Position numbers and translations under genes: made by a program. Source: Rubrobacter marinus (GTDB taxonomy: Bacteria; Actinomycetota; Rubrobacteria; Rubrobacterales; Rubrobacteraceae). Taken from it: 64,000 nucleotides of DNA. Position 1 is the first letter of the stretch. Each line of letters begins with the position of its first letter. The stretch is taken from NCBI RefSeq assembly GCF_011492965.1, contig NZ_CP045121.1, forward strand, positions 496,001 to 560,000. Direction: 5' to 3'. Under the pieces are notes generated by a model. It searched no databases and was not told the DNA's origin. It saw only the letters and a list, made by a program, of their open reading frames with translations. Positions 7,981 to 23,231 of this stretch are shown one piece after another.

Positions 7981-9420
7981 TCACGCCGCTCCCTGACCGC
8001 GCTTCTTCGGCCCCTTGCCCTTCGCCGGATCGAAGCCCTGACGCGCCATGTCGCCCCAGGACTGGTTTTTGCGCAGGAAAGAGACGATGGCGTAGGCGCG
8101 CCAGATCGTGTTCAGCTGGCGGTAGCCGAAGTTCTCGAGGACGCCGTAGACCGTGAGCTTGACGATGTCCGACCAGCTCGGGTAGCGGTTCAGGCGCAGC
8201 TCCTCGAGGAGGACGGCCGCCACCGAGAGCAGGACCCCGAGGCCGACCGCCGCGATAAAGAAGGCGATGGCGAACTCGACGTAGAGGTAGCCGAAGGCCA
8301 GGCCGAGCACGAGGGCCAGGTAGCCGAGGAGCTCTATGACGGGGCCGGCGAACTCGAAGAGAAAGAAGTACGGCATGGCGAGCATGCCCACGGCCCCGTA
8401 CCTCGGGTTGAAGAGCATCCTGCGGTGCCTGATGAGCGTGTCCATCAGGCCCCGGTGCCAGCGGTCGCGCTGGCGCCTCAGGACCTTCAGGTTCGCGGGG
8501 ACCTCCGTCCACGAGACCGGGTCGGGGACGAAGGCCACCCGGTAGTCCTCGCCGCGCTCGCGCAGGGTGCGGTGGATCCTGGTGACGACCTCCATGTCCT
8601 CGCCCACCGTGTCGTGGGCGTAGCCGCCCGCGTCGATAAAGTCCTGGCGGCGGAACATGCCGAAGGCGCCGGAGATGATGAGGAGGGCGTTCATCACCGC
8701 CCAGCCCGTGCGCCCGGCCATAAACGCCCTGAGGTACTCGACGATCTGGAAGTTCGGGATGGACTGGTTCGGCGTCGCTATCTTGACGACCCTCCCCGCC
8801 TCGACCTCGCAGCCGTTCGCGACGCGCACGATGCCGCCCACCGCGACGACCTTGCTCGACTCGATCATGGGCCGCGCGAGCCTGAGGAGGGCGTCCTCGT
8901 CCAGGATGATGTCCGCGTCGATGCAGCAGACCAGGGGGTAGCTCGCCGCGCAGATGCCGACGTTCAGGGCATCCGCCTTGCCGCCGTTCACCTTGTCTAT
9001 GACGATCATGCGCTCCGAGGCCGAGGAGTAGACGGACTTTATGGGCTGCGTCTCCAGCTGGATCCTGACCGGCTGGTCCGACTCGGAGAGGTCGAACTCC
9101 TCGCGCAGGACGTCGATGGTCCGGTCCTTGGAGCCGTCGTTGACGACCACGATCTCGAAGAGCGGGTACTGCAGCGAGAGAAACGATCGCACGCTCGCGG
9201 AGATCGTCGCCTCCTCGTTGTAGGCCGGCACGATCACCGAGACGGGCGGGGCGTAGTTGGAGGTGAAAAGCTCCGCAAATCCCGAGAACACCTCCTTGCG
9301 GCTGTAGCTCGAGATCTCGAAGAAGGAGATCGCGTACAGCACGAGGTAGAACGCGTTGAGGAGCACGAAGTAGCCGAGGATGGCGTAGTTGACCGCCAGC
9401 ACGAACCACTCGAAGCTCAC
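7981..9420 (-). CDS. Processive family 2 glycosyltransferase (PgaC/NodC/HasA-like)
   Basis: A 479-residue membrane glycosyltransferase with N-terminal helices (about 6-35) and a C-terminal bundle (about 345-400 and later). The GT2 catalytic set is complete: Asp95 in VNDGS, the DxD at CIDAD (168-170), the base Asp275 in GEDME, and the processivity motif QRDRW (317-321). Such enzymes polymerise and often export beta-linked hexose or N-acetylhexosamine chains. The GTG at 9420 overlaps the inferred stop of the upstream HEAT gene in GTGA, suggesting translational coupling. The literal sequence reads straight through from the HEAT gene into this one, which I attribute to missing bases in the linker. 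Confidence 0.88.
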   Translation of the reverse strand: MSFEWFVLAVNYAILGYFVLLNAFYLVLYAISFFEISSYSRKEVFSGFAELFTSNYAPPVSVIVPAYNEEATISASVRSFLSLQYPLFEIVVVNDGSKDRTIDVLREEFDLSESDQPVRIQLETQPIKSVYSSASERMIVIDKVNGGKADALNVGICAASYPLVCCIDADIILDEDALLRLARPMIESSKVVAVGGIVRVANGCEVEAGRVVKIATPNQSIPNFQIVEYLRAFMAGRTGWAVMNALLIISGAFGMFRRQDFIDAGGYAHDTVGEDMEVVTRIHRTLRERGEDYRVAFVPDPVSWTEVPANLKVLRRQRDRWHRGLMDTLIRHRRMLFNPRYGAVGMLAMPYFFLFEFAGPVIELLGYLALVLGLAFGYLYVEFAIAFFIAAVGLGVLLSVAAVLLEELRLNRYPSWSDIVKLTVYGVLENFGYRQLNTIWRAYAIVSFLRKNQSWGDMARQGFDPAKGKGPKKRGQGAA

Positions 9421-10788
9421 CGCTCGCCCCCCTCGGCCGCGTCCACGGCCGCGACGCCGTCCGCGGGGACGCCGTCCGCGGCGGTTCCGTCCGTCGTCCC
9501 TTCGGGGGCGGGAGATCGGAGGGCTCCTCGTCCCCGACGGGACGCCGTGTTGGGCGAGCATCTCGCGCAGCAGGGCGCGGTTCTCGCCCTCGGGGAGGGC
9601 CCGGGCCAGGTCTCTGAGGTAGCGGGTGGAGCCCACCCTTACGAGGGTGGAGACGGTATCCCTCGCCCTCTCGCCGCGCTTCCCGGGCTTCGAGAGGTTG
9701 CGGACGGCGCGGCGCGTGAAGCCGCGGACCTCCATCGTGGCGGCGGCGCGGTCGCGGGCGTAGCGGTCGTCGTTGTGGAGGAGATCCAGGAGCGCCGCCT
9801 CGCCCTCGGGTCCCATGTTGGCGAGGGCGAAGCAGGCGTTGCGGCGCACCCACCACGCGTCGTCCGAGCCCATCTCCTTCAGCCTCGGCACCGAGGTGAC
9901 CTCCCCGATCATGCCCAGGGCGTTGGCCGCCTGCGCCCGGACGGGCCACGCCGCGTCGCGGGTGCAGGCGAGGAGCGTCGGCACGTCCTCGGGGTCCCCG
10001 ATCTTGCCGAGGGCCAGCGTCGCCTGCGCCCGGACGTCCGTCTCGGCGCCGTTCCTGGCCGCCTGCTTGAGGACCCCGCGCGCCTCGGCGGCCCTGAGGT
10101 TGCCCAGGACCTGCGCGGCCATCACGGGCCCGTTCAGCTCGCGGGTGCCGAGCGAGGCGATGTCGGCGAGCGACTCCTTGAGCGGCCCCACCGAGGGGTG
10201 GCCGACCCGCTCCAGGTTCTCCGCGACCCTGAGGCGCGTGATCTCGGACGGCGCGTCGAGCGTGCGCGCCAGCGAGCGCACGGCCTCCTCGCTCCCGATG
10301 CGCGCCAGGGCGCGGGCGGCCACCGCCCGCACCGTCTCGTCGTCGTCGACGAGCAGCGCCGAGATGGGGCCCGCGACCCTGGCGCCCCCGAAGTAGCCGA
10401 GGTTCTCGGCCGCCCGCGCCCGCTTCCAGCGCCTGCGCGAGCGGAGCGCGCCGAGGTAGAGGCCGACGAGCCCGAGGTCGTCGGCGAGCTTCATCAGGTA
10501 CTCCCGCCCGGCCCCCCGGAGGAGCGCCATGCGCTCGACGATGAGGGTCGAGAGGAATCGGTCTCGCTGCCAGGGCCTGAGCTTCTCGAGCTCGGGTTGC
10601 GGCTCGTTCGTGAGGAGGTAGCGCTCCAGCGCGGGCTCTATGAGGCGGTAGTACGAGTTGTACCAGGCTTCCCGAAGGGCACGCATGGCCTTCACGCTGA
10701 CCGTGATCGCCACCATCAGCGAGATCAGGACCAGCATCGCCACGATCGCCAGTTCTACGAATCTCATCTCATCCACCCACCAGGCCAT
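9417..10788 (-). CDS. HEAT-repeat membrane protein, partner of the glycosyltransferase
   Basis: An N-terminal membrane helix (about residues 9-32) is followed by seven or so HEAT/PBS-lyase-like repeats (for example RAVAARALARIGSEEAV, RAQATLALGKIGDPEDV, RAQAANALGMIGEVTSV), a scaffold for protein contacts. After about residue 435 the literal frame becomes arginine-only low complexity and fuses to the glycosyltransferase. Adding one base in each of two G/C runs (9504-9508 and 9532-9535) instead gives an acidic tail ending at TGA 9419-9417, overlapping the glycosyltransferase GTG. HEAT-GT2 neighbours are common in exopolysaccharide loci. An ATG at 10767 is an alternative start. Confidence 0.75.
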
Positions 10789-10820
10789 CTGTTGCGTCTA
10801 CACAGCAGTTATCGTCTTCT

Positions 10821-10832
10821 GGCCATATGGCC
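10821..10832. promoter_or_regulatory. Palindrome in a divergent promoter region
   Basis: GGCCATATGGCC, a perfect 12-bp palindrome, sits in the 109-base gap between the leftward HEAT/glycosyltransferase genes and the rightward receiver gene. Its position fits an operator acting on one or both promoters. No factor can be named. Confidence 0.35.
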
Positions 10833-10897
10833 TTTAGTCTACTAGGATACCGTCTCGTAAAACGCGGACACTGCAAGCAAGATCGGGGGGTACTCTT

Positions 10898-11308
10898 CTG
10901 GACTTCGAGGGCGCGAGCATACTGGTCGCCGACGACGACCGGGTGGTCAGGAGGATCGTCGTCGCCAAGCTCTACGGCCTGGGCTACGAGGTCGAGGAGG
11001 CCGAGGACGGCCAGGAGGTGCTGGAGATTCTGGAGGAGGGGGAGATCCCGGACCTCCTGATCACGGACAGCAACATGCCCCGGGTGAACGGCCTGCAGCT
11101 CGTCAGGCGCCTGCGCGAGAGCGAGGACGCGGCCCTGTCCTTGCTGCCGATCATCATGCTCACGGCCCGCCAGAGCGAGCGCGACATCATCCAGGGGCTC
11201 GAGACCGGGCTGGACGACTACGTGATCAAGCCGTTCTCCCCCGACGAGCTCGCCGCGCGCGTCCAGACGGTGCTCTGGCGCTCGGGCAAGCGCCGCGACT
11301 CCGAGTAG
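10898..11308 (+). CDS. Single-domain response regulator (REC only)
   Basis: A stand-alone receiver of about 136 residues. The acidic pocket (ADDD near residues 11-14), the phospho-acceptor Asp57 in LLITDSNMP, Thr89 and Lys111 (VIKPFSP) are all present. A GTG start at 10943 would remove the first strand and the acidic pocket. The complete fold needs a start near 10898, where CTG follows GGGGGGT at a normal spacing and no ATG, GTG or TTG is in frame. Either CTG is the start or a base is missing here. It is divergent from the polysaccharide locus and next to the diguanylate cyclase; it could take phosphate from the large hybrid kinase. Confidence 0.8.
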   Translation: MDFEGASILVADDDRVVRRIVVAKLYGLGYEVEEAEDGQEVLEILEEGEIPDLLITDSNMPRVNGLQLVRRLRESEDAALSLLPIIMLTARQSERDIIQGLETGLDDYVIKPFSPDELAARVQTVLWRSGKRRDSE

Positions 11309-11316
11309 GGCGACCC

Positions 11317-12312
11317 TCAGCCCTCCTCCGGGCCCTGCTCCCGCAGCCGGGCCGCAGCGGGTGCCTCCTCCTGCGCGCCGTAGACCGCGACGTTGTTCTT
11401 GCCCTTGTCCTTCGCCTCGTAGAGGGCGGTGTCGGCCTCTTTCAGGAGGTCGTCTATCGTCTTCTGCGCGCCGGAGGCGAGCTCGGCGAGGCCGCAGCTC
11501 ACGGTGACGACGCCGAGAGGGGAGCCTTCGTGCGGGATCGCCAGCCCCTCCACCGCGCTCCGCAGGCGCTCGGCGGCGACCGCGGCCGAGCCCAACGTCT
11601 GCTCGGGGAGGATGGCCAGAAACTCCTCCCCGCCGTAGCGGTAGGAGGAGTCCCCGGTCCGGAAGGTCTCCAGCACGACCTCGGCGACCCTCCGGAGCAC
11701 GTCGTCGCCCTTGAGGTGGCCGTACGTGTCGTTGTAGAGCTTGAAGTAGTCCACGTCGCACAGGAGGGCCGAGTAGCTGTGGCCGTAGCGCTCCACCCGG
11801 GCGCGCAGGGTCTCCAGGTCCTCCCGAAGCCTCAGCCTGTTGCCGAGCTTGGTCAGGGGGTCGCGCCGGGCCTGCTTGAAGAGCTCGAAGTTGAGCCTCT
11901 CCAGCTCCCGCTTCTGGCTGTTGAGCTGGCGGTGGAGGCTCGTGACGCGGGTGGCGGCCAGGAGGCGCGCCCCTAGCTCCTCGCGGTCGAGGGGCTTCGA
12001 GAGGTAGTCGTCGGCGCCGGCCTGCATCCCCTCGAGGAGGTGAGCCTTGTCGCCCAGGGCGGTGAGGAAGATGAAGAAGGGGTAGCCGTCCCGCTTGCCG
12101 TCGTAGCCGCGGACCTTCTCGCAGAGGGCGGGGCCGTCGAGCCCCGGCATCATCCAGTCGCTGATGATCACGTCTACCTCCGGGTTGGCGAGGTAGGCCT
12201 CCCAGGCCGCCAGCCCGTCGTTGGCCGCGGTGCACTCGTGCCCCAGCTTCTCGACGGCGCGCTTGAGGATCGCGCGGGAGACGGCGTCGTCTTCTGCTAT
12301 CAGGACCCGCAA
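11317..12312 (-). CDS. Response regulator diguanylate cyclase (REC-GGDEF)
   Basis: A 331-residue PleD-like enzyme making c-di-GMP from two GTP. The receiver (1-125) has Asp52 as phospho-acceptor and Lys106. A coiled linker (about 125-148) leads to the GGDEF domain with DPLTKLGN, the active motif GGEEF (227-231) and the product-inhibition I-site RTGD five residues before it. All needed residues are present. It starts at TTG 12312, one base after the stop of the hybrid kinase, with GGAGGGG in the end of that gene as ribosome binding site. Phosphorylation by that kinase through its HPt domain is the natural inference. Confidence 0.92.
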   Translation of the reverse strand: MRVLIAEDDAVSRAILKRAVEKLGHECTAANDGLAAWEAYLANPEVDVIISDWMMPGLDGPALCEKVRGYDGKRDGYPFFIFLTALGDKAHLLEGMQAGADDYLSKPLDREELGARLLAATRVTSLHRQLNSQKRELERLNFELFKQARRDPLTKLGNRLRLREDLETLRARVERYGHSYSALLCDVDYFKLYNDTYGHLKGDDVLRRVAEVVLETFRTGDSSYRYGGEEFLAILPEQTLGSAAVAAERLRSAVEGLAIPHEGSPLGVVTVSCGLAELASGAQKTIDDLLKEADTALYEAKDKGKNNVAVYGAQEEAPAAARLREQGPEEG

Positions 12313-12313
12313 A

Positions 12314-17456
<5,143 letters not shown>

Positions 17457-17603
17457 CTTGCTTCCTTTGTCTCTGCCCGAGGGTGCGTTTCGCGCCCGTA
17501 TCCTTCACGCATTCATTATCGTACTTTCGTCCCGCCGGGTTTAATACGCCCGGACCCTCCCCCGCCCTAAAGGTTTTGCGCCGGCGTTCCGAAGAAGAAT
17601 TAT

Positions 17604-20600
17604 ATGTCGAACGGGGCGGACGCTCGCCCGGCACAGCGAAGGAGCTTCGAGGGGTTGGATCACGCAAGCGCGGCACACGCGGGGATGGTGCACGTCTCCT
17701 GGGACGTGCGCCTGATCGCGCTCTCTTACCTCGTGGCCGTCTTCGCCTCCTACTCGGCGCTGGACCTGGCCGGCGTGGTCTCGTCGGCCCGGAGGGGCGC
17801 GGGCCGGGCCGCCTGGCTCTTCTTCGGGGCCGTCGCGATGGGCCTCGGCATCTGGTCGATGCACTTCACCGGGATGCTCGCCCTCGACATGGGCGTCGCG
17901 GTCTCCTACGACGTGCCCCTCGTCGTGGCCTCGGCGCTCGTGGCCGTGGCCGCCTCCGCCCTCGCCCTCTCCGTCGCGAGCCGCACGCGGATGTCGGCGA
18001 GGACCCTCCTCGCGGCGGGGCCGGTGATGGGCCTCGGCATCGTCGGGATGCACTACACGGGGATGGCCGCAATGCGGATGCCCGCGGAGACGAGCTACGA
18101 CCCGCTCCTCCTCTCCCTCTCCGTGGCGATAGCGGTAGGCGCCTCGATCACGGCGCTGTGGCTGGCGTTCTCCCTGCGCAAGGACCGCGCCGCCGTCCGC
18201 AGGGGGTTGGCGCCCTGGTTGAAGCTGGGGGGCGCCCTCGTCATGGGCGTCGCGATATCCGGCATGCACTACACCGGCATGGCCGCCGCCCGCTACGACG
18301 CGACCGGCGAGAGCGGCGAGGGCTCGGCCGCCCTCGCCGAGCCCTTCTCCCTGGGCCTCGGCATCGGGGCGGCCACGATCCTGGTCCTCGGGCTCGCGCT
18401 CGCGGGCACCTTCGTCTCCGGGCGCTTCGCGCTGAAGTCGCGGGCGCTGGAGGAGTCGGAGCAGCGCTACAGCTCGCTCTTCCTGCACAACCCCGACGCC
18501 GTCTACTCGGCCGACCTGCGCGGCAGGGTGACCGCCGCCAACCCCGCCGCCGAGTCCCTGACGGGCCACCCAGCCGACGAGCTCGTCGGGAAGAACAGCG
18601 GGGACCTCGTCGTGCCCGAGGGGAGGGAGGCGGCGGCGCGGCGTTTCCGGCTCGTCGCCACGGGCGCGGCCCAGACCTACGAGACCGCGATCACGAACGC
18701 CACAGGCGAGAGGGTCGAGGTCAGCGTGACCAGCCTGCCGACCGTGGCGGCGGGCGAGATCGTGGGCGTCTACAGCATCGTGAAGGACGTGACCGCCCGC
18801 AAGAGGGCCGAGGCGGCCCTTCTGGGGCGCAACGACTACCTGGCCGCCCTGCACGAGACGGCCATGGAGTTTATGAGCCGCTCGGGGACGGAGCAGGTGC
18901 TCTCCTCCATAATCTCCCGGGCCGCCCGTCTCGTGGGGGTCCGCAGCGGCTACGCCTTCCTCGTCGAGCCGGGCTCCGAGGAGATCCGCGCGCGGGCGGG
19001 GGTGGGCGTCTACGCCTCGCGCGCCGGGGGCACAGGATGAGGCGCGGCCAGGGGCTCGGCGGGAGGGTATGGGAGAGCGGCGAGCCCCTCATCGTCAACG
19101 ACTACCAGGGCTGGACGGGACGCGGGACCTGGCCCGGGGGGACGAGGAACGCCCGACCGCCGCCGTCGCGGTGCCCATAAAGTCTGCCGGGGAGGTCGCC
19201 GGCGTCATGGCCCTCGCCCACGAGGACGGCGGAGCTTTCGGCGACGAGGAGGTCGCCCTGCTGCAGAACTTCGCCGACTTCGCCGCCGTCGCCCTGCACA
19301 ACGCCCGGCTCTACGAGGCGGCCGAGGGGGAGCTCGCCGAGCGCCGGAGGGCCGAGCGCGAGGTGCTCGAGCTCTCCCGCTACAACCGCAACCTCTTCGA
19401 GGTAAACCTGGACGGCCTCGCCGCCCTGAACCTCGACGGCGGCTTCGAGGACGCGAACCCCGCGATGGCGGACCTCGCGAACCTCTCGCGCTCCGGGCTC
19501 CTCGGGACCGACCTGCCCTCGCTCGCCGTCGACCCGGAGGCCGCGAGGACGGCCCTCGGGCTCGTGCGCGAGCAGGGCTACCTCAGGGACCACCCCCTCG
19601 AGCTCGAGCGACGGGACGCCCGCGTGCCGCGCCCGGTGCTGATGAACGCCACGCTCTTCAGGGACGGGAACGGCGAGGTCGCGGGCATCCTCGTCTCCGT
19701 CCGCGACATCACCGAGAGGCTGGAGGCCGAGAAGAAGCTCGCGGGGGCCGAGAAGGAGTACCGGTCGCTGGTCGAGCAGATCCCGGTCGTCACCTACACC
19801 CAGGAGATAGAGCACGGCAACGGCACGAGCTACGTCAGCCCGCAGATCAAGACCCTGCTCGGCTTCGCCCCCGAGGAGTACGTGCGGAACGGAGAGCTGT
19901 GGCTGGCTATCCTGCACCCGGAAGACAGGGAGAGGGTCCTGGCCGAGGACGAACGCACGGACCTCTCCGGCGAGCCGTTCCGGATGGAGTACCGCCTGAT
20001 CTCGCGCGACGGCCGCGAGGTCTGGGTGCGAGACGAGGCGGTGATCGTGCGCGACGAGGACGGGGAGCCGCTCCACTGGCGCGGCGTGATGCTCGACGTC
20101 ACCGAGAGCAAGGCCCTCGAGAGGGAGCTCGCCCACCAGGCCTTCCACGACTCGCTGACCGGCCTCCCGAACCGCGCCCTGTTCCAGAACCGCCTCGGCC
20201 ACTCCCTCGCCCGCTCCGGCCGCGAGGGGAGCCGCGTGGCCGCGCTGTTCATGGACCTGGACAACTTCAAGGTCGTCAACGACTCTCTGGGCCACGAGGT
20301 CGGCGACGAGCTCCTGGTCTCCGTCGCCGGCCGGCTCACGGCCTGCTTGAGGCAGGGGGACACCGCCGCCCGCCTCGGCGGCGACGAGTTCGCGGTGCTG
20401 CTGGAGGACGTCGCCGGGGCGGACGACGCGGTAGTGGTCGCGGACCGGATCGCCGGGGCCCTCTCCGAGCCGTTCACGCTCGGGGGGAGCCAGGTCTACG
20501 TCAGCGCGAGCGTGGGCGTCGCGCTCGGGGGCGGAGCCTCGGAGGACGCGCCCGGGCCCGAGGATCTGATACGGCGCGCGGACCTCGCCATGTACGGGGC

Positions 20601-21513
20601 GAAAAAGAAGGGCAAGGCCGGCCACCAGGTCTTCGACCCCTCGATGAACGCCGCCGCGCACGCCCGTCTCGCCCTGGAGAACGACCTCCGGCGGGCCGTC
20701 GAGCGCGACGAGTTCAAGCTCTTCTACCAGCCGAAGGTCCGGATCTCGGGCGGCCCCTCCGGGGCGGAAGGGGGCGGCATCCAGGGCGTCGAGGCGCTCA
20801 TCCGCTGGGAGCACCCCGAGCGGGGCCTGGTCTCGCCGGCGGAGTTCGTCCCCGTCGCCGAGGAGACCGGACTCATCGTGCCCATAGGCCGCTGGGTGCT
20901 CGAGGAGGCGTGCCGCCGCGCGGCGGGGTGGCAGGGCGTCGGGGAGGCCGGAGATCCCTTCGTGATGGGGGTCAACCTCTCCGCCAGGCAGTTCGCCGAC
21001 AAGGGCCTCGTCGGCGACGTCGCGCGCGTCCTGCGGGAGACCGGCCTGGCCCCGGAAGCCCTGGACCTCGAGATCACGGAGAGCGTGGTGATGGACGACG
21101 CCCCCGCGACCGCCAACATCTTCCGCGAGCTCAAGGACCTCGGCGTCCGGCTCTCCATCGACGACTTCGGGACGGGCTATTCTTCGCTCGCCTACCTCAG
21201 GCGCTTCCCCGTCGACTACCTGAAGGTCGACCGCTCCTTTGTCGGCAACATCGGGCGGACCGGCGAGTCCTCCGAGGACGTCGTGATCGTCGGTGGGATC
21301 GTCTCCCTCGCCCGGGACCTGGGCCTGCGAGTGGTCGCCGAGGGCGTCGAGACGGCCGAGCAGCTCGCGCGCCTCCGGGAGATGGGCTCCGACCTCGCCC
21401 AGGGCTTCTACTTCTCCAGGCCCCTCCCCGAGGGCGCGATGGACGAGCTGCTCCGGTCGTCCTGGGGAGCGGAGACGGGCCTCGGGGCTAACCTCTCGGG
21501 AGGCGCACCGTAA
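17604..21513 (+). CDS. MHYT-PAS-GAF-PAS-PAS-GGDEF-EAL bifunctional c-di-GMP protein (frameshifted)
   Basis: About 1,300 residues. The N-terminus is a seven-helix MHYT sensor with SMHFTGM, GMHYTGM and GMHYTGM, thought to bind copper and sense gases. PAS, GAF and two more PAS domains follow. The GGDEF domain has an intact RLGGDEF. The EAL domain keeps [37 protein letters not shown] and EGVET, so both synthesis and breakdown of c-di-GMP are possible. The frame breaks twice inside GAF (a G-run at 19026-19030 and GG at 19113-19114); restoring one G in each gives a continuous domain. It is divergent from the hybrid kinase and shares closely related PAS modules with it. Confidence 0.88.
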
Positions 21514-22312
21514 AGGTCGTGCCCTCTCCCACCACGCTGTCGACCGAGACTGTCCCGCCGTGCTTCTCGGCGACGTGCCGGACGATGCTCAGGCCGAGGC
21601 CCGTGCCGCCGGTCTCCTTGGAGCGGGCCTTGTCCACCCGGTAGAAGCGCTCGAAGATCCGGGGCAGACTCCCCTCCGGGATGCCTATCCCCGTGTCCGA
21701 GACGCGCACCGAGACCTCGTCCTCGCTCGACTCCCCCTCGACGTCCACCCTCCCGCCGGGAGGGGTGTATTTTACGGCGTTCTCCACGAGGTTGGCGAAC
21801 ATGGAGGTCAGCTGCGTCTCGTCGCCCAGGATGGCGTAGAGGCTCGCGTTCCCCGAGCGCCTCCACGAGAGGGTGATGTTCTTGCGCTTCGCGGCCGGCC
21901 TGAGGCGGGCGAGCACCACCATCAAGACGCTCCGGACGTCGACCTCCGCGGGGTTCTGCAGCCCCTCCTCGCTCTCCAGGCGGGCGAGGTCGAGGAGGTC
22001 TGAGGTGAGCTGGGCGAGGCGCTCCGTCTCGCTCTTCAATCGCTGGGCGAAGAACCGGGCCTGATCCGGGTCCTCCTCCAGAATCTCCACGAGGCTCTCG
22101 GCGAGCAGCTTGAGGCTCGTCGCCGGGGTCTTCAGCTCGTGCGAGACGTTCGCCACGAAGTCCCGCCGCATCCTGTTGACCCGCTTGAGCTCGCCGAGGC
22201 TCACGGCATCGGTCTCCCCCATGCCCGCCTCCACGAAACCGGCGTCGTCGGGCGCGAGCTCCGGGGGCCTCTCCCCGGGCGAGGTCTTATTCCGGTCGCT
22301 CGTCCGGTCCAT
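21488..22312 (-). CDS. Sensor histidine kinase, PhoR-like, apparently soluble
   Basis: A 274-residue kinase with HisKA ([10 protein letters not shown], His58) and HATPase boxes [24 protein letters not shown] and GGTGLGLSI, all characteristic of the PhoR/WalK group. There are no membrane helices or PAS domain, so the usual sensor half is absent; the first 40 residues are polar and proline-rich. It overlaps the end of the response regulator gene by 26 bases, so the two are translationally linked. Phosphate or envelope sensing would be typical, but a truncated sensor leaves the signal open. Confidence 0.9.
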   Translation of the reverse strand: MDRTSDRNKTSPGERPPELAPDDAGFVEAGMGETDAVSLGELKRVNRMRRDFVANVSHELKTPATSLKLLAESLVEILEEDPDQARFFAQRLKSETERLAQLTSDLLDLARLESEEGLQNPAEVDVRSVLMVVLARLRPAAKRKNITLSWRRSGNASLYAILGDETQLTSMFANLVENAVKYTPPGGRVDVEGESSEDEVSVRVSDTGIGIPEGSLPRIFERFYRVDKARSKETGGTGLGLSIVRHVAEKHGGTVSVDSVVGEGTTFTVRLPRG

Positions 22313-23030
22313 CGCTCCGCCCCGCCGGCACCGCCTCGAACCGGTAGCCCAGGCCCCGTACAGTGTGGACGTACTCGTAGGCGCTCCTCTCGGCGAGCGC
22401 CGCGCGGATACGCCGGATGTGCACGTCGATGGTGCGCGAGGAGCCGACCCCCGCGTGCCCCCAGACCTCCTTGGCGAGGTCCTCGCGGCTCTTCAACTCC
22501 CCCGGCCGAGCGGCCAGCGCCGCGAGAAGCTCGAACTCCTTCAGGCGCAGGTTGAGGGGCTCGTCCGCGACGCGGGCGGTAAAGTTCTTGGTGTCCAGCC
22601 AGAGGTCGCCGGCCTCGAGGATCTTGCCGCGAGCCCCCGGCGAGGAGACGCTGCGCTTGAGGTTCGCGTTGATCCTCGCCACGAGCTCCTTCATCCCGAA
22701 GGGCTTGGTCACGTAGTCGTCGGCCCCGGCCTCGAAGCCCCGGACCTTGTCCTCCTCGGCGTCCTTGGCGGTGACCATCACGATGACCACCTCGCGGTCC
22801 TCTTCCCGGATCTTCTCGCAGACCCGGATGCCCGACTCGCCGGGGAGCATGATGTCCAGGAGGATCAGGTCCGGACGCAGCCTTCGTGCGAGCTTCAACG
22901 CCTCCGCCCCGCTCGTGGCCTTGCTTACCCCGAACCGCTGGCGGCTCAGGTTGTAGGCCAGGGTGTCCAGGATCGCTGCGTCGTCCTCGACGATCAGGAT
23001 CTCCGCCGTGGCAACCGCGCTCGCGCCCAA
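22287..23030 (-). CDS. OmpR/PhoB-family response regulator
   Basis: A 247-residue regulator: receiver (about 10-125) with EDD, phospho-acceptor Asp59 in LLDIMLPG and Lys109 in YVTKPFG, then a winged-helix DNA-binding domain ending in TIDVHIRRIRAAL and the wing TVRGLGYRFE. The TTG at 23030 is supported by GGAGG nine bases upstream. It pairs with the overlapping kinase gene. The DNA targets cannot be read from the sequence; PhoB-type direct repeats were not evident nearby. Confidence 0.92.
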   Translation of the reverse strand: MGASAVATAEILIVEDDAAILDTLAYNLSRQRFGVSKATSGAEALKLARRLRPDLILLDIMLPGESGIRVCEKIREEDREVVIVMVTAKDAEEDKVRGFEAGADDYVTKPFGMKELVARINANLKRSVSSPGARGKILEAGDLWLDTKNFTARVADEPLNLRLKEFELLAALAARPGELKSREDLAKEVWGHAGVGSSRTIDVHIRRIRAALAERSAYEYVHTVRGLGYRFEAVPAGRSDGPDERPE

Positions 23031-23231
23031 AGCTTCTCAACCTCCGTCTCGCCGGACTCCGCGCGAGAGTATAGCCCATTGCTACAACCGGCTCGTAGTC
23101 CGCATCTCCCTGCGAGCCTCGTGCATCGGCGCCGGTAGGGCTAGCAGCGCACGCCGGCGAGAGCGGCGCGGGGAGCGGCGGATTGGTCCGGGACCGGCCG
23201 GTGCGGGCGGGGGGCCCATCGGGCGTCTACA

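Noticed and set aside
7981..10788. A novel HEAT-GT2 fusion enzyme
   Set aside because: The joining region has wrong-frame composition, and two one-base corrections yield a classical GTGA overlap of two genes.
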